A stretch of 64,000 nt of DNA, taken from NCBI GenBank assembly GCA_028751875.1, contig CM054135.1:3544314-3608313 (forward strand). Direction: 5' to 3'. Positions 11,714-24,469 of this stretch are shown here, piece by piece. A program made the translations under genes and the position numbers. The notes beneath the pieces were generated by a model. That model saw only the letters and a list, made by a program, of their open reading frames with translations. It was not told where the DNA came from and made no database searches. How positions within the stretch are numbered: the first letter of the stretch is position 1; the number at the start of each line of letters is the position of its first letter. Origin of the DNA: Rapana venosa. Lineage: Eukaryota; Mollusca; Gastropoda; Neogastropoda; Muricidae.

Positions 11714-12040
11714 TTAAGTAGACTTGGAAGTTGAGTACGTTTCACGGCTCTGAGTCTCATTTCGAGTAGTACTGGAGGTCTCTCTTGTGACACAAGTGGT
11801 AATTTTTGACTGGTCACTTAAAGATGGATGGTTTAAAAAATGAACCCTTGGCTTTAAAACAATATCAACTTTACTGTGTTTATACCACACAGCTTTCACT
11901 TTGGGCAGGAAGATAACAAGAACTGCTGCAGAGCAGTTGAGAAACTTGAACAGCACTAGAAACATTATTCGATGAAACTCCTCTACTGCCAGGAAATAGG
12001 CCGGGATAAAGCAGAGCCAGATGATCGGGATAAGGAAAAA
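11714..12040 (-). CDS. Class C GPCR, TM6-TM7 and cytoplasmic tail (partial, last exon)
   Basis: The minus frame from 12040 to the TAA at 11714 reads FFLIPIIWLCFIPAYFLAV, about 14 residues later a second hydrophobic helix CSAAVLVIFLPK, then VKAVWYKH and a roughly 50-residue Ser/Thr-rich tail. W-x2-F-(I/V)-P-x-Y-F in TM6 and F-x-PK at the end of TM7 are signatures of metabotropic glutamate and calcium-sensing-like receptors. In such receptors the tail couples to G proteins and arrestins at the plasma membrane. A stop lies just upstream of 12040, so either a splice acceptor or a sequence error sits there. The sequence above 12090 is poor, and a possible ICL3 fragment near 12100-12150 is not certain. 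The piece at 32050-32560 on the same strand may be an upstream exon of the same gene. A pseudogene is possible. Confidence 0.6.
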   Translation of the reverse strand, partial: FFLIPIIWLCFIPAYFLAVEEFHRIMFLVLFKFLNCSAAVLVIFLPKVKAVWYKHSKVDIVLKPRVHFLNHPSLSDQSKITTCVTRETSSTTRNETQSRETYSTSKST

Positions 12041-12346
12041 TCAATTGAAGTGACTTTTCTTCTATATCTACATGCTCAGCGTGTGGAAGGTATAAAAAAA
12101 AAATGAAAGGATAAGGCGTTGAGAAAGCGAAACGGGCGAGGCCTTCACGGGGCCATGATGGGGTTTTGGGCAACATAGGGCCTTTAGGGTACGGCGGGGT
12201 AAACCCGGCCACTTACGGTTTTGGGTCATTATGACAACGGGCAAAGGACAGCCGCACACAGAGCACGGGACATTCAACAATGCAGGAATATTTTTGTCAA
12301 CATCAACAATTTAGGGTTTTGATTATATACAGTAATGAGAAAAGGG

Positions 12347-12386
<40 letters not shown>

Positions 12387-12422
12387 CACACACACACCAC
12401 ACACACACCCCACACACACAAA
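12347..12422. repeat. (CA)n microsatellite
   Basis: Near-perfect CA tract with minor interruptions. Confidence 0.95.
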
Positions 12423-12429
12423 AAACTGC

Positions 12430-14870
12430 CTGAAAAACTACCCAAAGGAAATGACAGACAAAACTTAAGGTGATACCCTTGAGGGGAATAAAAAAAATTT
12501 ATTTTCTATCTGTTTTGAATATTAAAACCCCCTCAAACCTGTTGAATTCAACTTTCCCTTCCTGGAAGTCACGAGTTATCACCAATATTAAAACTGTATC
12601 CAACAATATCTGCGCTGCTTCCAAAATTGTTATCTGAATCCATAAACGCAATCACCCATTAATGCTCTCAGCACCTACCAGCGAAAGCTAAATAATTATC
12701 CAAAGAACTCTTGCCAAACTGATAAAAAATTTGAATAAATGTTATTTAGCAAAATTAAAGAAACCCTAAGCGTGTTGTGAAAAAGTTCTCAACTTTAAAA
12801 TTTTAAAACAGAGCTAAAATAGCGGGCATAGATCATCAAAAAGGAGCCACAGACACGTCTGCCATCCCATGCAGATGCCAGTTATGGGCATCCCTCAATC
12901 TATCATGAGGTTTGGGGGGTGGAGGTCACAGTGCCAAATCCAGCATAACTCAGTCAAGGACCCCAGTCTAAAATTGGGCCCCTTCTTTTACCAAGTCCAA
13001 GTGTGGTCAGTTCCTGCTGTAATTCACCAGCGGGGGAGGAATATAATGCTGAGGGTACTGGAAGTGGGGGACACTGACAGCTGTGTATGGGAAATGATTT
13101 TTGTAAAATTTTGTAACGTAGTGTTACCTCTAACTTTGGACATCAGTTTTGGACACTTCCTTTACAAACAATAATGACTCAATCTGAATTTGGTTTTCTG
13201 TTGAAATTTTGAGTTTTTTTGAGCACGCTTTGTCCTTTTTTGCAGACCTGCTTTCTGGATGAGGATTAGGATGGGTCTTGTAGTCCAATATATTGCTTAA
13301 TCGGTGTGTTTTCTCTTATAGTAATAGAGAAAAATACGTTAAAAATACGTTAACTAAAGAGAACAACCCAGGTTGACCAAAAAAATTAGCAATTTAACAG
13401 AAAATAACATACGCAGCATGCAAACTTTTTAAAATCACTTTTTCAAGGCAGCTGAGCAAAGGAATAAAAAAGATTTTAAATAGGGTGTTCACACCCCAAG
13501 TTCACTAATTTCAGCAAAGAAGGTCTATTTTTAAGCAACCTTTCTCTAGTTTACGGACAACGGGTACAATGAATTTTCCTCTCGTAAAGATAAATATGCA
13601 TAGAGATCACGCTTGCAGAGTTAATGCACTGTGGACGACCTGTTAATATTTTTGCACAGTCAAATTACATGGTCAGAATGGTTGTTCCCAACGGTTTAAA
13701 GTTGTCAGCAGTTGTCTTACCTTTATTAAAAGCAAACATACTTTCCCCCAAACTGGGGGCAAAAACCTTCAATACAAAGAATAAAAATTTCGGGTTTAAA
13801 ATGTTTTTAAATAAAATTGTCTTTATTCAGGGGAAAAAAAATTTTCCCCCCAATCTGGTGTATTTACACGAACAACAACACCTAAAATGTACACATCAGA
13901 GATGGTGTAATTTTTTTGGGACTTTCTGTGGATAACATTGTAAGATTCAGTACCACATCAACTGTGCTTTTGGGTTTAAAATTCATGTGGCTGTTTAAAT
14001 TTCCCCCCACTGGATACCCGTGCAATCTCCATTTTAGCTCCACTGTATGTAAGCAAGGGTCATAAGTTTAGGGAAAGGGGAAAAACTATTTCTCCAACCA
14101 CTCTTGTTAATTTCTAAATTGATATTTCCCCTCTATTAACAATTTTTGACACGGGTTTCAGCAATTTTCCCCCTCAGAGGTCAGGGTCACTAATTGTTCG
14201 AATTAATTATTGCACCAAGGTATTTAATGGGTTTTGGTTTTTCCAACCTTGACTTTCTTTGGGGTCAATGGTGCGATGCTTTTTAAAAACTTTTCCAGGG
14301 TTACTGTGTCAGAAACAATAAAGTACGGACATTGTCATCATTGCTGATAAAAAAGGGAATCTCCAGAAATGCAGCTGAGAAGTGGCCTTTCCTCGCAAGG
14401 TAGCAAAGGATCCTCATTTTGCTTTGTGAACTTTTTGGTGTCAGAGCATCTGCTTTACATGTAGTTAAATTGCTAGCCCGATCACTTTTTTCAAACTAAG
14501 AAATTTCCAGTGTTCTTTTTAAGTGTATTGATATTTAGGTATTTTTAAACATTAGAACATTTTTTTAAAAAACAAAAAAAAAAAAAGAGTTTTGGGGCCC
14601 GTAGCTTTAATAAGTCTTTCCCTTCAGATATTCAAAAAAAAGGGGCATCATCTGCATGATCTTTTACTTACCATCAGAAGAAAATTTTTAAAAACCTTTT
14701 TTTATCTTTTTGATGGGCTCCTCCCTTTTTACACATGTACTCTTCATTTTAGCTGACCAGATTTTTATAAGCGAATAGAATTCCCATCTTTCCAAAGCAA
14801 ATCGCCCCTTCTGCTCCCCCTACAAAAATCAAGGTTGACCCTTCTTTGTCTTGTTTTGGGTACTAGAATA
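12430..14870. other. No supported gene; AT-rich probable intron
   Basis: A plus frame at 12869-13174 (101 codons) and another at 13624-13935 are open, but they show no recognisable domain. The sequence has many homopolymer runs. If the receptor model is right, this is intron between its exons. Confidence 0.5.
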
Positions 14871-14879
14871 CCATGCGGT

Positions 14880-15003
14880 TTTTTCATCATCTCATCCATC
14901 ATCGTATCATCATCATCATCGTCGTCGCTCGTCGTCTCGTCATCATCATCATCCCTCATCACACCATCACCAGCCTCACATCATCATCATCATCTCATCA
15001 CAA
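14880..15003. repeat. (ATC)n microsatellite
   Basis: Imperfect ATC/CGT trinucleotide tract. The Ser-, His- and Asp-rich open frames across it are compositional. Confidence 0.9.
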
Positions 15004-15039
15004 GAAGCGCAAAAAGGGGGACTTTTTCCCTTTATCAGA

Positions 15040-15785
15040 AGCGGCAGAAACGTATCTAGGTGTGTACTAGGGGGTTTTGGTACGTATTTGGTGATAGCAG
15101 ACTGAAAAAAGGGAAGGGATTGATAATGAGTGAAGTTTTTTTAAACTGTTTCAGAAAACTTTTTTTAGACTTTTGAGGAAAAAAAAAGGTAATTGAGGCA
15201 GGTCATAGTTTTCTTTTCAGGTTTGGCAAGGTCAGCTTTTTTAATAGGGACTGATTATTGCTGTTTTTAGAGCTGAAGGAAAATTTTTCCCGAAAGAAGT
15301 GATAGATAACTATTTTTGGGGAAAAGTAGGGACAAGTTTTTGGGAAGACACTGTGAGAAAAAGGAGCAGGTGTGGGAGAAAATCGCAGTTTTTAAATATT
15401 TTCTTACGGATTGTTTTAATTTCTTTTTCCCTTTGTGGGATAAGGAAAGATGAGGGTGCAAGTGAACTGAGGGCAGGAGGACAGCTAAAATAGAGTTGAT
15501 TTTGCTGAGTGTGTTGATACCTTTTCTAAAAAGTGGGAAGAAAAGATAAGGAAGTTAGCAGGCTGTGGGTGGTATAAAAGGGGCTTTTTTTGCGACCAAG
15601 AAGGTTTGGGGTGAGAAAAAATAAAAGATTCTGGATGTAGCTTTTTGAATTTGGGGGAAGAGTAATACTCTTTTTAACGGGAATAAATTTAAGATTTCAC
15701 TATTTTGTTTGTTTTGGGAGGAGCGTTTGTTAATTTTCAGTTTGTTTTTCGCCACTGCCGCTCGCTTTGCCCACTTGCGCTTGCT
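15040..15785 (-). pseudogene. CR1/L2-like LINE fragment (degraded)
   Basis: Nucleotide blocks match the minus-strand copy at 62230-63410 and the reverse of 22770-23400. Examples are TTTTTAGAGCTGAAGGAAAA at about 15268 and the reverse complement of GGCAGTGGCGAAAAAC at about 15760. No continuous ORF survives. It covers the linker upstream of RT and the RT start. Confidence 0.6.
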
Positions 15786-17845
15786 TAAATTATCAAAATA
15801 AGCTTAAAATAATTAAACAATGGATTTTGATTATGTAAAACAATTTAGTTTTAAAATCTGGAAAAATTTATTATTTCATAGTTTTTTCCCCGGAATACGG
15901 AGGCTAGATTTCTAAAGAGTTATAGTTCCCAAAAGGAATTTTTTTTAATTGTGTGATTTTTTGAAAATTTAAATTATAGTAAATTTATTCCTAGGAGAAC
16001 ACGGAGTTTTCCATGGGTACTTTAAAAAATGATAAAAACTTTATTGTATGGAAATTTGGCTGGGAGAGGAAGCCATTTCCCTTTTGTAGTCAAAGTTTTT
16101 GGGAGTAGATGATTCATTAATTATGTTTTTTAAGGGCTTTTTTTGTGAACGCAAAGGGAACTGTTAAAGTATTTTTTTTACTTGCAACCCAGGTGTAAAC
16201 CACAACCAACATGATTTTGAAAAAAGCATAAAAGAATACTTCCTAGAGAAAATTTGTTCCCTAGCAAGAAAATTTCACAGAAGACAAAAAAACACAGACA
16301 GAAATGCGATGTTTATTCAAAAGCCCGGCCCCATTTTAAGGGGGAAAACACAAACTACCCACTATCACACAGGTAATACTCAGAATCAAAATTCAAACAA
16401 AAAACGATTTGCAAAGAAGACAAAGTATCAAGAATTGATAAAAGGTGACCGGCAGTTTAAAAGCCTGATATTGAAAAAAGAGCTTACTGTTTTGTAGTCT
16501 TCTTAAGTTTTTAAAACTTTTCAGCAAACGATGAAATGGTTTTTGAGTAGTTTGTTTCCCAAACATCTCCTCATGATTTCCCCTTCATAAGTTTTTTTCC
16601 CTTTTCTTATTGGCATAAATAACATTTAAAATATTGTCAAGGGGCAAACAGGCAAACCCACAAATGAAATTTACGAAACACAGGGGAGAAAAAATATTAT
16701 GAAAACACTTTTTATCACAACACACTCGAAATGCACAACTTGTAATGAATAATGGCTCTCTTTTGATACCAACCAACTCTGGGTCACTGTAATCTCACAT
16801 AATTATTATACCAAAACCAACTAAAGGTACATATAGCATATTAAAAATATACAGTTTGCTCACCTGAAGCTTCTTTATAAAGTTTCGGATCAAAATTACT
16901 TATGCCAAAACTAACATAATTTCACACTGAAGAATGGGTTTATTTTTGTTTGTCTGCTGTCGTTAATGCCAGGGTCCAGTTGACTTGAGTGCACTACCAA
17001 TATTTAAAGCTTGCCATTTGGGGCAAAGGTAAGTGATAATTTGGGGGGAAAAAGTCTGATATGTTAGGAGCAATAAAAAACAGAAATTTGCTACAAGGGC
17101 AAAAATTGATTATAAGGAAATCAATCAAAAAATTTAAAAAATTTAAAATTTTTTTAACAAATATTTACAAAACTTTACATGCAAGTCATTCAAAAAAAAT
17201 TTAAAACCCCTGAAACAAGTATTTCAAATTTTGGTCAAAAGTCAGAGTGTCCATATTAAGTTTGCTTATTCTGTCAAAAATGATTTACTTATGGCTCATA
17301 CCACTAAAATCTACCAGGAAAGTTTTTGAACCTTTCCAAAAGTGTTGTTATATGTTTGTATGAAATGATAAACAAGACAACATGAATAGGAAAACAACAA
17401 AATCGTAATAAAAATGGTAGGCTGGGGTTAACAAAATCGCACAATTTGCAAATTCACTATACTTGACATGGCTATGACAAATGCAGATAAGTCATAAATG
17501 GATGACTACTACAGTGTTGAGCTTCACATGTTTTGAATGTATTGCAAAATATGGAACCAAAATAATTCACAGTATATATGGACTATTTCTACAAACTTGA
17601 TTGCAATAACTCTACAAACTGTGAGTATAAGCAATTATTTTAAACAATAGAATGCATGTGGGGAAAATATATTTAAAAAACCTGCATGAATCAATAGCTG
17701 CAGATAATGTATAGCACACTTTATGGCAGAAAATGGGAAGATTATGACATATGAACAGTCCAGAACAAAGCACACTGTTCACAAAACCTGTAAGAAAAAA
17801 GAAGTATGTTACCCGCTGCAATCTTAAGGCCATGAACATTCAAAC
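15786..17845. other. No supported gene; AT-rich
   Basis: A/T-rich sequence with short frames at 16309-16497 (+) and 16585-16776 (-) that match nothing I recognise. No RNA gene is seen. Confidence 0.5.
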
Positions 17846-17849
17846 CTCT

Positions 17850-20004
17850 TCACAAGCTATGGAACGCCTTTCGAAAACTTCGGACCACACTGACCCTCTC
17901 AGAACCTAAACTGTCCTCGCCAATGTTGTGACGACATAAAACCTCCAACTGGGCCATGCTCCTGCCTGCAGGCCCCGTGCGCCATGGTACACTAAGGTAT
18001 TTTGATGGCGAAACGAAACGCGGGCCCAGAACGGCGGGGGCGGAAATCAAAAACTGAAATAAAAAACAGGCTTTCCGAAAAAAAACAAAGTCAAAATTTT
18101 ATCCATTCAGAAGACAAATTACACTCTTCCCATGCTCTGCGCTAAAACCATAAAACTCTGTTCACCCTCACCTCAATCTTCTTTGGATCTGCAAAAACAA
18201 CCCTTTCCCTCACACACGCCTGTCTAAATTTCCCCCCACTTTTTTTCCATTTTCAAATAAAGCCGCAACATTTCGCCCCGGAACTGATCAGACCTTTCCA
18301 CCTGCCCCCCTACCCCCAATTTACTGGCACCCTCCCCTTTTTTTTTCACCCACAAGCGAAGCGAAGGGGCAAACAATTCAAAAAAAATGACGTTAAAACA
18401 TCGATCTTGACCCATACGCCCTTCTTCTCACATGCCCCAAAACGGACCTTCTTCCCGAAATAAAAACTCTTTCCTTCGTAGGAATTTTCCATCATCTAAA
18501 AACCCGCAATTTCACCCCTCTACAAATAAAGCAGCCCTTTGACCCCCAAATTTAAAGAATTACAACCTGCTCTAATTACCTTTCATCCCCAAAAGTACTT
18601 GAAAAATTTTTTTCTAAAACAACCAAAAAACCACCTTATTCCAAAATCTCCTTCCCCTTTTTCAATTGCCTTGCGCCAACCACCACCGAAACCCCCCTAT
18701 TTCACACTTTAGAAACTTTTACTCCTGCGATGCAGGGAAATACCCTTTCTTACCTTCTCGACCTACTGCTCCCTTTTGACACAAGATCCTAAATTCTTCT
18801 TTCTCGCCCCCAAAAATGTTTGGGAAAGGCCTGCCCTCACCTTTTAGTTTATACCTCACAAACCCATACCCAAAAATTGTCAGCAAAATTCAATCAAAAC
18901 CTTAAAACGGAAGTGGGTCCCCCAGGGGCATTCTGGGGCAGTTTCTTCACTCTTTTCACTGCCCACTCTCCACAAAAAACCACCACTATTTATCATCATT
19001 TCTATCTGATGACCTCAATTAATTAGAATCCCTTGAAAATCGGGCCCTTCCCCCTTACAAATAGGGCCCAGCCTTTTAACTTCAAAAAAGGTACTCAAAA
19101 TAATTACAGGAAATGCCATAAAACGGAAACCCTGCTCATGGGGGCCCCAAAAAAACTTTCCTCCTCACAACGATTCAGTGGAATTCAGCAAAACGTCGGT
19201 TCCTCTGTCCATCTCTGTGAAAATCTGGGTTTGGGGGTTCTTGACAACACACTCCTATGAAAAAAATCATCACCCAACCTGCCAGTCTTGCTACTATCAA
19301 TTACGCGCATAAGTGCATTCACAAGTATCTGTCTACTGAAGCAACATCCAAACTTGTCACATCTCTCAATCTCTCTCGATTGGACTACTGAAATTCTCTA
19401 TTGGCTGTTTGCCGGCATCACCCCCATCTACTCCTTCAACGAAATACAAAACTCTGCAGCTCTGGTCCTAAAAAGAAAACAATCTGAACACATCACTCCT
19501 TTTTTGCGATCTCTTCACTGGCTGCCTGTCTCACAAAGAATAAAGTAAGATTAATACCATTTGTTTCAAATGTCTCCACAAATCTGCACCTTCTTATCTC
19601 TGTAACTGTCTTCACCTGTACACTCCGTCCCTACCTCTTTCATCTGGAGATCCTTGTGCTTTCGGACACCCAGATTTAAACAAACCACTGTTGGCCGTCG
19701 CTTTTTCTCTGTTCGGGTCCCTCCCATGGAACGACCTCCCTCTTCCACTTCGCCAAAACCTTCATTTGATTCTTTCAAATCTAGCCTCAAAACGCACTTA
19801 TACTCTACTCGAGACCCTTCCCCTGTTATTTGTTCCTACTTCCCAATAGCTGCCTTCACCTCCCACACCCCCACCTAATGTGTTGTGTATATAAATTTGA
19901 TATTTTTTATCTTGATATTTGGCTGGTTGCATGCGTGTGAATGATGAAGGGCAAGCGCTTTGATTTGTTTACTTTGCAAGATTCAGCGCTATATAAATTC
20001 CATA

Positions 20005-20041
<37 letters not shown>

Positions 20042-20045
20042 AAGA
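17850..20045 (+). pseudogene. CR1/L2-like LINE, near full RT length with 3' tail (decayed)
   Basis: The plus-strand remnants run in the same order as the better copy at 21230-23663. They start in the endonuclease-RT linker near 17850, pass through frameshifted RT at 18200-19260, and reach readable C-terminal frames at 19288-19878. Those frames contain ITPFLRSLHWLPVSQRIK and a final SFKSSLKTHLYSTRD. The 3' untranslated end has AAGCGCTTTGATTTGTTTAC, CAGCGCTATATAAATTCCAT and an (ATT)n tail. LINE ORF2 would nick DNA and reverse-transcribe its own mRNA; this copy is dead. It contains the uninterrupted counterpart of the site used by the Polinton (19653-19665). Confidence 0.75.
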
Positions 20046-21229
20046 GAAAATAGCGTTCCCTGAATAGATACAAAAATCAAACAAAGGAGTCAGTAATAAC
20101 TAATACTTAAGTTACATTTTTGTCTAAACATGTAACACACACAGAAACTCAGTACAAAAAAAAAGAAAAGAAAATTAGCTCTTTTAATTAAAGTTCCCCC
20201 CAGTAAAAAGTCAAGTTTTTCCCCTTTTCCAAAACAAAAAAAAATAAACATTCTAATATTTATATTTTCCAAATCTTTAAATTTACCCAACTGCAAATTT
20301 AAAACCCCCCCCCCATTACCAAATTTTAAAAACACCCCCTTTGGCCATTAAAAAAAGAAATGTCCATGGTACCAATTTTTGTTGAATATCAGCATCATCT
20401 GAACTAACAAGGTTTGGCTTCATCATTAAAGTTTAAAAAATCTTGGATTTACAATACCAATTTCAATTCGAAATGAACAAAGACAAAAACATGGAAGAAA
20501 TTCAAAAATGACAGTCTTCTAAAATGGAGGGCAAAATGTCAAACCCCAAATAGCTGCCATGGGCACTCAATCAAAGTCAAAGTCAAGTCCAAAAACTCTT
20601 AAATCATCCCATGAAGGCAATTCATTTCTGACACAATTGATAAAGCATCAAAAAATCAAAAACAAAAAGCTATATTCATATTGGTAAAAACATCCAAAAT
20701 ACTTAAATAAAATTCACGAACACACACACACAACACACCCGCGCATGCGCACACACACATACCACACATACACACGCACACACTCAATTGTAACACAATG
20801 TTAAACCCCCTTGACGAAAACATAAAACTTTTTATTACGCCTGCACATACGCAACCGTACACACACCTACGCGCTCGAACACACCCACGCACACCCACAC
20901 TAACCCATATAAATTCAATGTTTAAGACCAAAACAACTTATTCACCCCCTCCCCCCCCCCCCCCCCCCCCACACACACACCATAATATGTATTGACAAGC
21001 TAATCGTTCACAAAGCTAGATTGTTCACCTTGCGCCGGCGCTGCATGGTGTATGTGCTGTTTAATTCAAATGTGTGTTCCCTTGCCTTCCGGGAAATTTT
21101 ACATCCTTTGTTCGTGTCGACACATATTTGTATTTTAAGAACCATTTTCTTCGTATTTTCTGCTCTTTGAAATTTTTAATTCAAATTTTCATCTTCGATT
21201 TATTCTTCAAAATTTAGTTTGATGATTTG
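20046..21229. other. Intergenic, with LINE tail (-) and CA/C microsatellites
   Basis: 20574-20640 is a minus-strand (AGTCA)n-tailed LINE end matching the reverse of 62150-62236 (AAATCATCCCATGAAGG). CA tracts lie at 20718-20785 and 20850-20905, and a C run at 20943-20970. No gene is seen. Confidence 0.6.
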
Positions 21230-23663
21230 TATTCTCCTTGTTTGTGCTGTCCTTGGACCCAAATGTACTCTGACCCTGCCGCAGCCTGAAACTTTTTAAC
21301 TGATCCACGAACTCAAATCTCCCCCATTAACACCACCCATGTTATGCCACTCCACTACTATGACATCAACTGCTGTAGACATAAAGGCATTGTCCTACGT
21401 GATTTCTTCCCTATACAGTCTGAACGAAACAGCATCTTTCAAACTTAGGAATTACCGCAGCAAAACCCACGAGGAACACGTGCAGGCAGTACGTCATCGC
21501 CTGCACCTGCTTCATTACATCCGTCCCCCATCACCTCTGACGTAACAGCCCACAACGACCACAACCAGCCGCAGCACTCCATATCTTTGTCCTCCAGATG
21601 CTCCATCCTCTGCCTGTGACTCTAATAATATGTGTTCTAATCAGTAATTGAATCATAGGTGCATCAGACTATAAACCCTCTATCAAACCAGTCCTTTCAA
21701 CCATCTTTCACACCTTACTCGCCATCTACTACTCTGGTCTGTTCTTCCAACTGCACACATCTCAACCATCATTCCCGTCCTCTTTCTCTGATAGTCACCC
21801 TCAATCACCACAGTCATCTTCAACTCTTTGCTTCCCTCAAACATTCTTCAAATATTTTTTTCTAAATGCGCAGTCTGTTTGGCCAGATGGTAAAGCGACC
21901 TTCTTCTGATTTTATATCTGAAAAGAAAATCGATCTAATTTTTCTCACAGAAACCTGGCTTAAACCCAAGGTCATGACCGAGATTAAACAACTGACACCA
22001 CCTGGCTATACAACTCTTTCTTCCCCCGACCCTTCCCGGGGAGGTGCATGCCTTAGTTTACAAGACACACACTGCATCCACTCTTTCTTTCTGCCATCCT
22101 TACCTATCTCACCTGAATTTTTGAAGTCTGTGAACCTCAACCTTCACCTTACCCGGTCATTCTACTACTTTCTGCTGCCTTTACCGCCCACCTCCCAGCC
22201 GTAAGAACAATTTACATCTTCAGTTTTCCATCAAGAATTTCAATCCTCTCTCGATCACTACAGCCTCTCTCCCAAGAAGCTGATCATTCTTGGTGAATTT
22301 AATTTTCACTTCGACAACCAATCTTCTCCTGATGTCAAGCGTCTTTTTCTTTGTCAAATCACTCTCTTTTCCAGCTGGTGAATGAAGCAACACACAGATC
22401 AGGTCATATCTTAGACTGGCTCATCACTGATGTTTCACAAGATCTTGTCACCTCTATCTCCGTCACTGACCAACTGCTTTCTGATCATTCTGTCATTCTT
22501 TTCTTCCTTAACATTGCAAAACCTATCAAAAAGAAGAAGTGCATCACCCGTCGTAACCTCAAGGCTATTGACATTCAAACTTTCTCTTCCCAAGCTGCTG
22601 AACGCCTATCACAAACCCCTGAAGACACTGACACTTCTAAACACTATAACGCTATTCTCAGCCAACTGCTTGATGAGCATGCACCTCCCACTGACCATAT
22701 TCTGCCTGATAGGCCTTTCGCCCCATGGTACACCCATAATATCCTGGTGGCAAAGCGCAAACCCCGACAACAAGAACGGCAGTGGCGAAAAACAAAAACT
22801 GAAATAAACCAGCAGCTCTTTCGAAAGCAAACAAACAAAGTAAAAACCTTAACCCACTCAGCCAAGACTAACTACTACTCTGCTCAAGTTCTCAATGCAA
22901 CATCCATGAAATCTCTTTTTTCCCTCACTTCAACACTTCTTGGATCTGCAAAGACAAGCCCTCTGCCTACTGTTCACAGTCACTCTGAACTTCCTGTATA
23001 TTTTCTTCCTTCTTTTCAGACAAAGTCCGTAACATTCGCTCCAGACTGGATCAGACTCCCTTCCAACCTGTACCTCCTGATCCCCAATTCACTGGCACTC
23101 CTCTCCTCTCCTTTCAGCCAAAAAGTGGAGAAAATCAGGAAAATTATAAATGAAATGACCATAAAATCATGTGATCTTGATCCTATGCCTGCTTCTCTTT
23201 TCACGCAGTGCCTTCTGCAGCTTATACCAACTATCATGAAGATTGTAAACTCATCTCTTCTTTCGGGAATTTTTCCTTCAGATCTCAAAACTGCAATAGT
23301 TATACCTCTACTAAAATAGCACGACCTCGACCCTAACATACTGAAAAATTACAGACCTGTTTCTAACCTACCTTTCATCTCCAAAGTCCTTGAAAAAGTA
23401 GTTCTGAAACAACTTAACAACCATCTTCATTCAAATAGTCTCCTTCCCGCATTTCAGTCTGCCTATCGAGTCAACCACAGCACGAAACCACCCTAGTCCA
23501 TACTTAAACACGCTTCTAAACGCTTCTGACTCAGGGAAAATCTCCCTTCTCACTCTTCTCGACTTATCTGCAGCATTTGACACTATAGATCACTCTATCC
23601 TTCTCTCCCGTCTCCAAAAAAACGTTTTGTGTTACTGGCACAGCCTTTGCCTGGTTTAATCAT
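21230..23663 (+). pseudogene. CR1/L2-like LINE: endonuclease plus 5' half of RT
   Basis: An APE-type endonuclease remnant is at 21866-22204 (IDLIFLTETWL, then GYTTLSSPDPSRGGACLSL). It is followed by a 322-codon open frame at 22351-23319 with endonuclease C-terminal HSVILFF, a basic linker and the RT entry ...PIVNSSLLSGIFP-like block ending AIVIPLLK. After a stop the frame continues with ILKNYRPVSNLPFISKVLEK, then frameshifted FQSAYR and [20 protein letters not shown] (RT motif A, near 23560-23615). It ends abruptly at 23663, where an opposite-strand SINE begins, so RT motifs after A are missing. Best preserved of the family in this window, but not functional. Confidence 0.82.
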
Positions 23664-24107
23664 ATAATAATAATAATAATAATAATGTATGGAATTTATA
23701 TAGCACTGAATCTTGTAAAGCAACAAATCAAAGCGCTCAGATTAAAAAAAATTTTTTTTTTTAATTTTAATATCGGGGATAATGGAATAAGCACTCGTGT
23801 GCTTTAAAAAAAATTACATTCAGTTCCCGTGTATGTGGTTTTGTCAATTTTGTCATCTGTCCCCACCGGCACACAATGGCCTACTCTTTCGAAAAGCGGA
23901 ACAGGATTTAACGTGTTCGCAAGATGTTCTGCATGCGTTTGCACATGGGGCCCTAGTTTATAGTCTCATCCGAAGGACTTTGACATTCAGTTCGGTTTTT
24001 TTTGTCAAACTGGGAAGAAGGGGCGAGGCTGGGAATCGAACCCAGAACCTCACGGTTTACTTGTTGGCAGGCAAGCGTCTTATCCATCCTGCCACCTTCC
24101 TTCTTAT
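23664..24107 (-). mobile_element. tRNA-derived SINE family B, full length
   Basis: On the minus strand the head has A-box GTGGCAGGATGG (about 24086-24097) and a perfect B-box GGTTCGATTCCC (24031-24042). The body matches 5710-5940. The 3' end AAGCGCT.. to (ATT)n is the same tail as the CR1/L2-like LINE at 19960-20042. Sharing the tail implies the SINE is mobilised by that LINE's reverse transcriptase. RNA polymerase III would transcribe it. Confidence 0.78.
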
Positions 24108-24469
24108 TCTCTACTCTATGGCCTTAACAATTTTATGGAAAACCAGTCGCCTTCTCCTCCCTCTTCTCAGCAATCTCTATAGCCTGGGCAATCTAACTAT
24201 AAACTAAGAGAATGACTGACTTCTTTCTAAACTTCCTAGGGAGTCAATGGGACATCACACTGGAACTTCCTGGGCAGTATGACCTTGCAGGACCCATCCA
24301 TCTGTTAAGAGCCTGAGAAGTCAGGCCCAGCACAGCTGGCTTGGGCGCGATTATCTCATCTAAAGGGGTGTTTCCACAAGTTGGGTGTGTGTGTGTGGTT
24401 TTGCAGATTTCATTATCTGATTCAATTGGCTTTTGAGAGCAGGGACAAAAATGAAATAGAACAAGAGGG
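24108..24469. other. No feature recognised
   Basis: Unique-looking sequence with a short GT run at 24388-24400. No gene or repeat boundary is identified. Confidence 0.5.

Noticed and set aside
12869..13174. 101-codon frame as a host exon
   Set aside because: No recognisable domain and no clear splice sites; cannot be supported from sequence alone.
21866..23319. Host endonuclease gene
   Set aside because: The endonuclease remnant is followed by RT motifs and LINE-type linker, and the family is repeated at least five times in the window.
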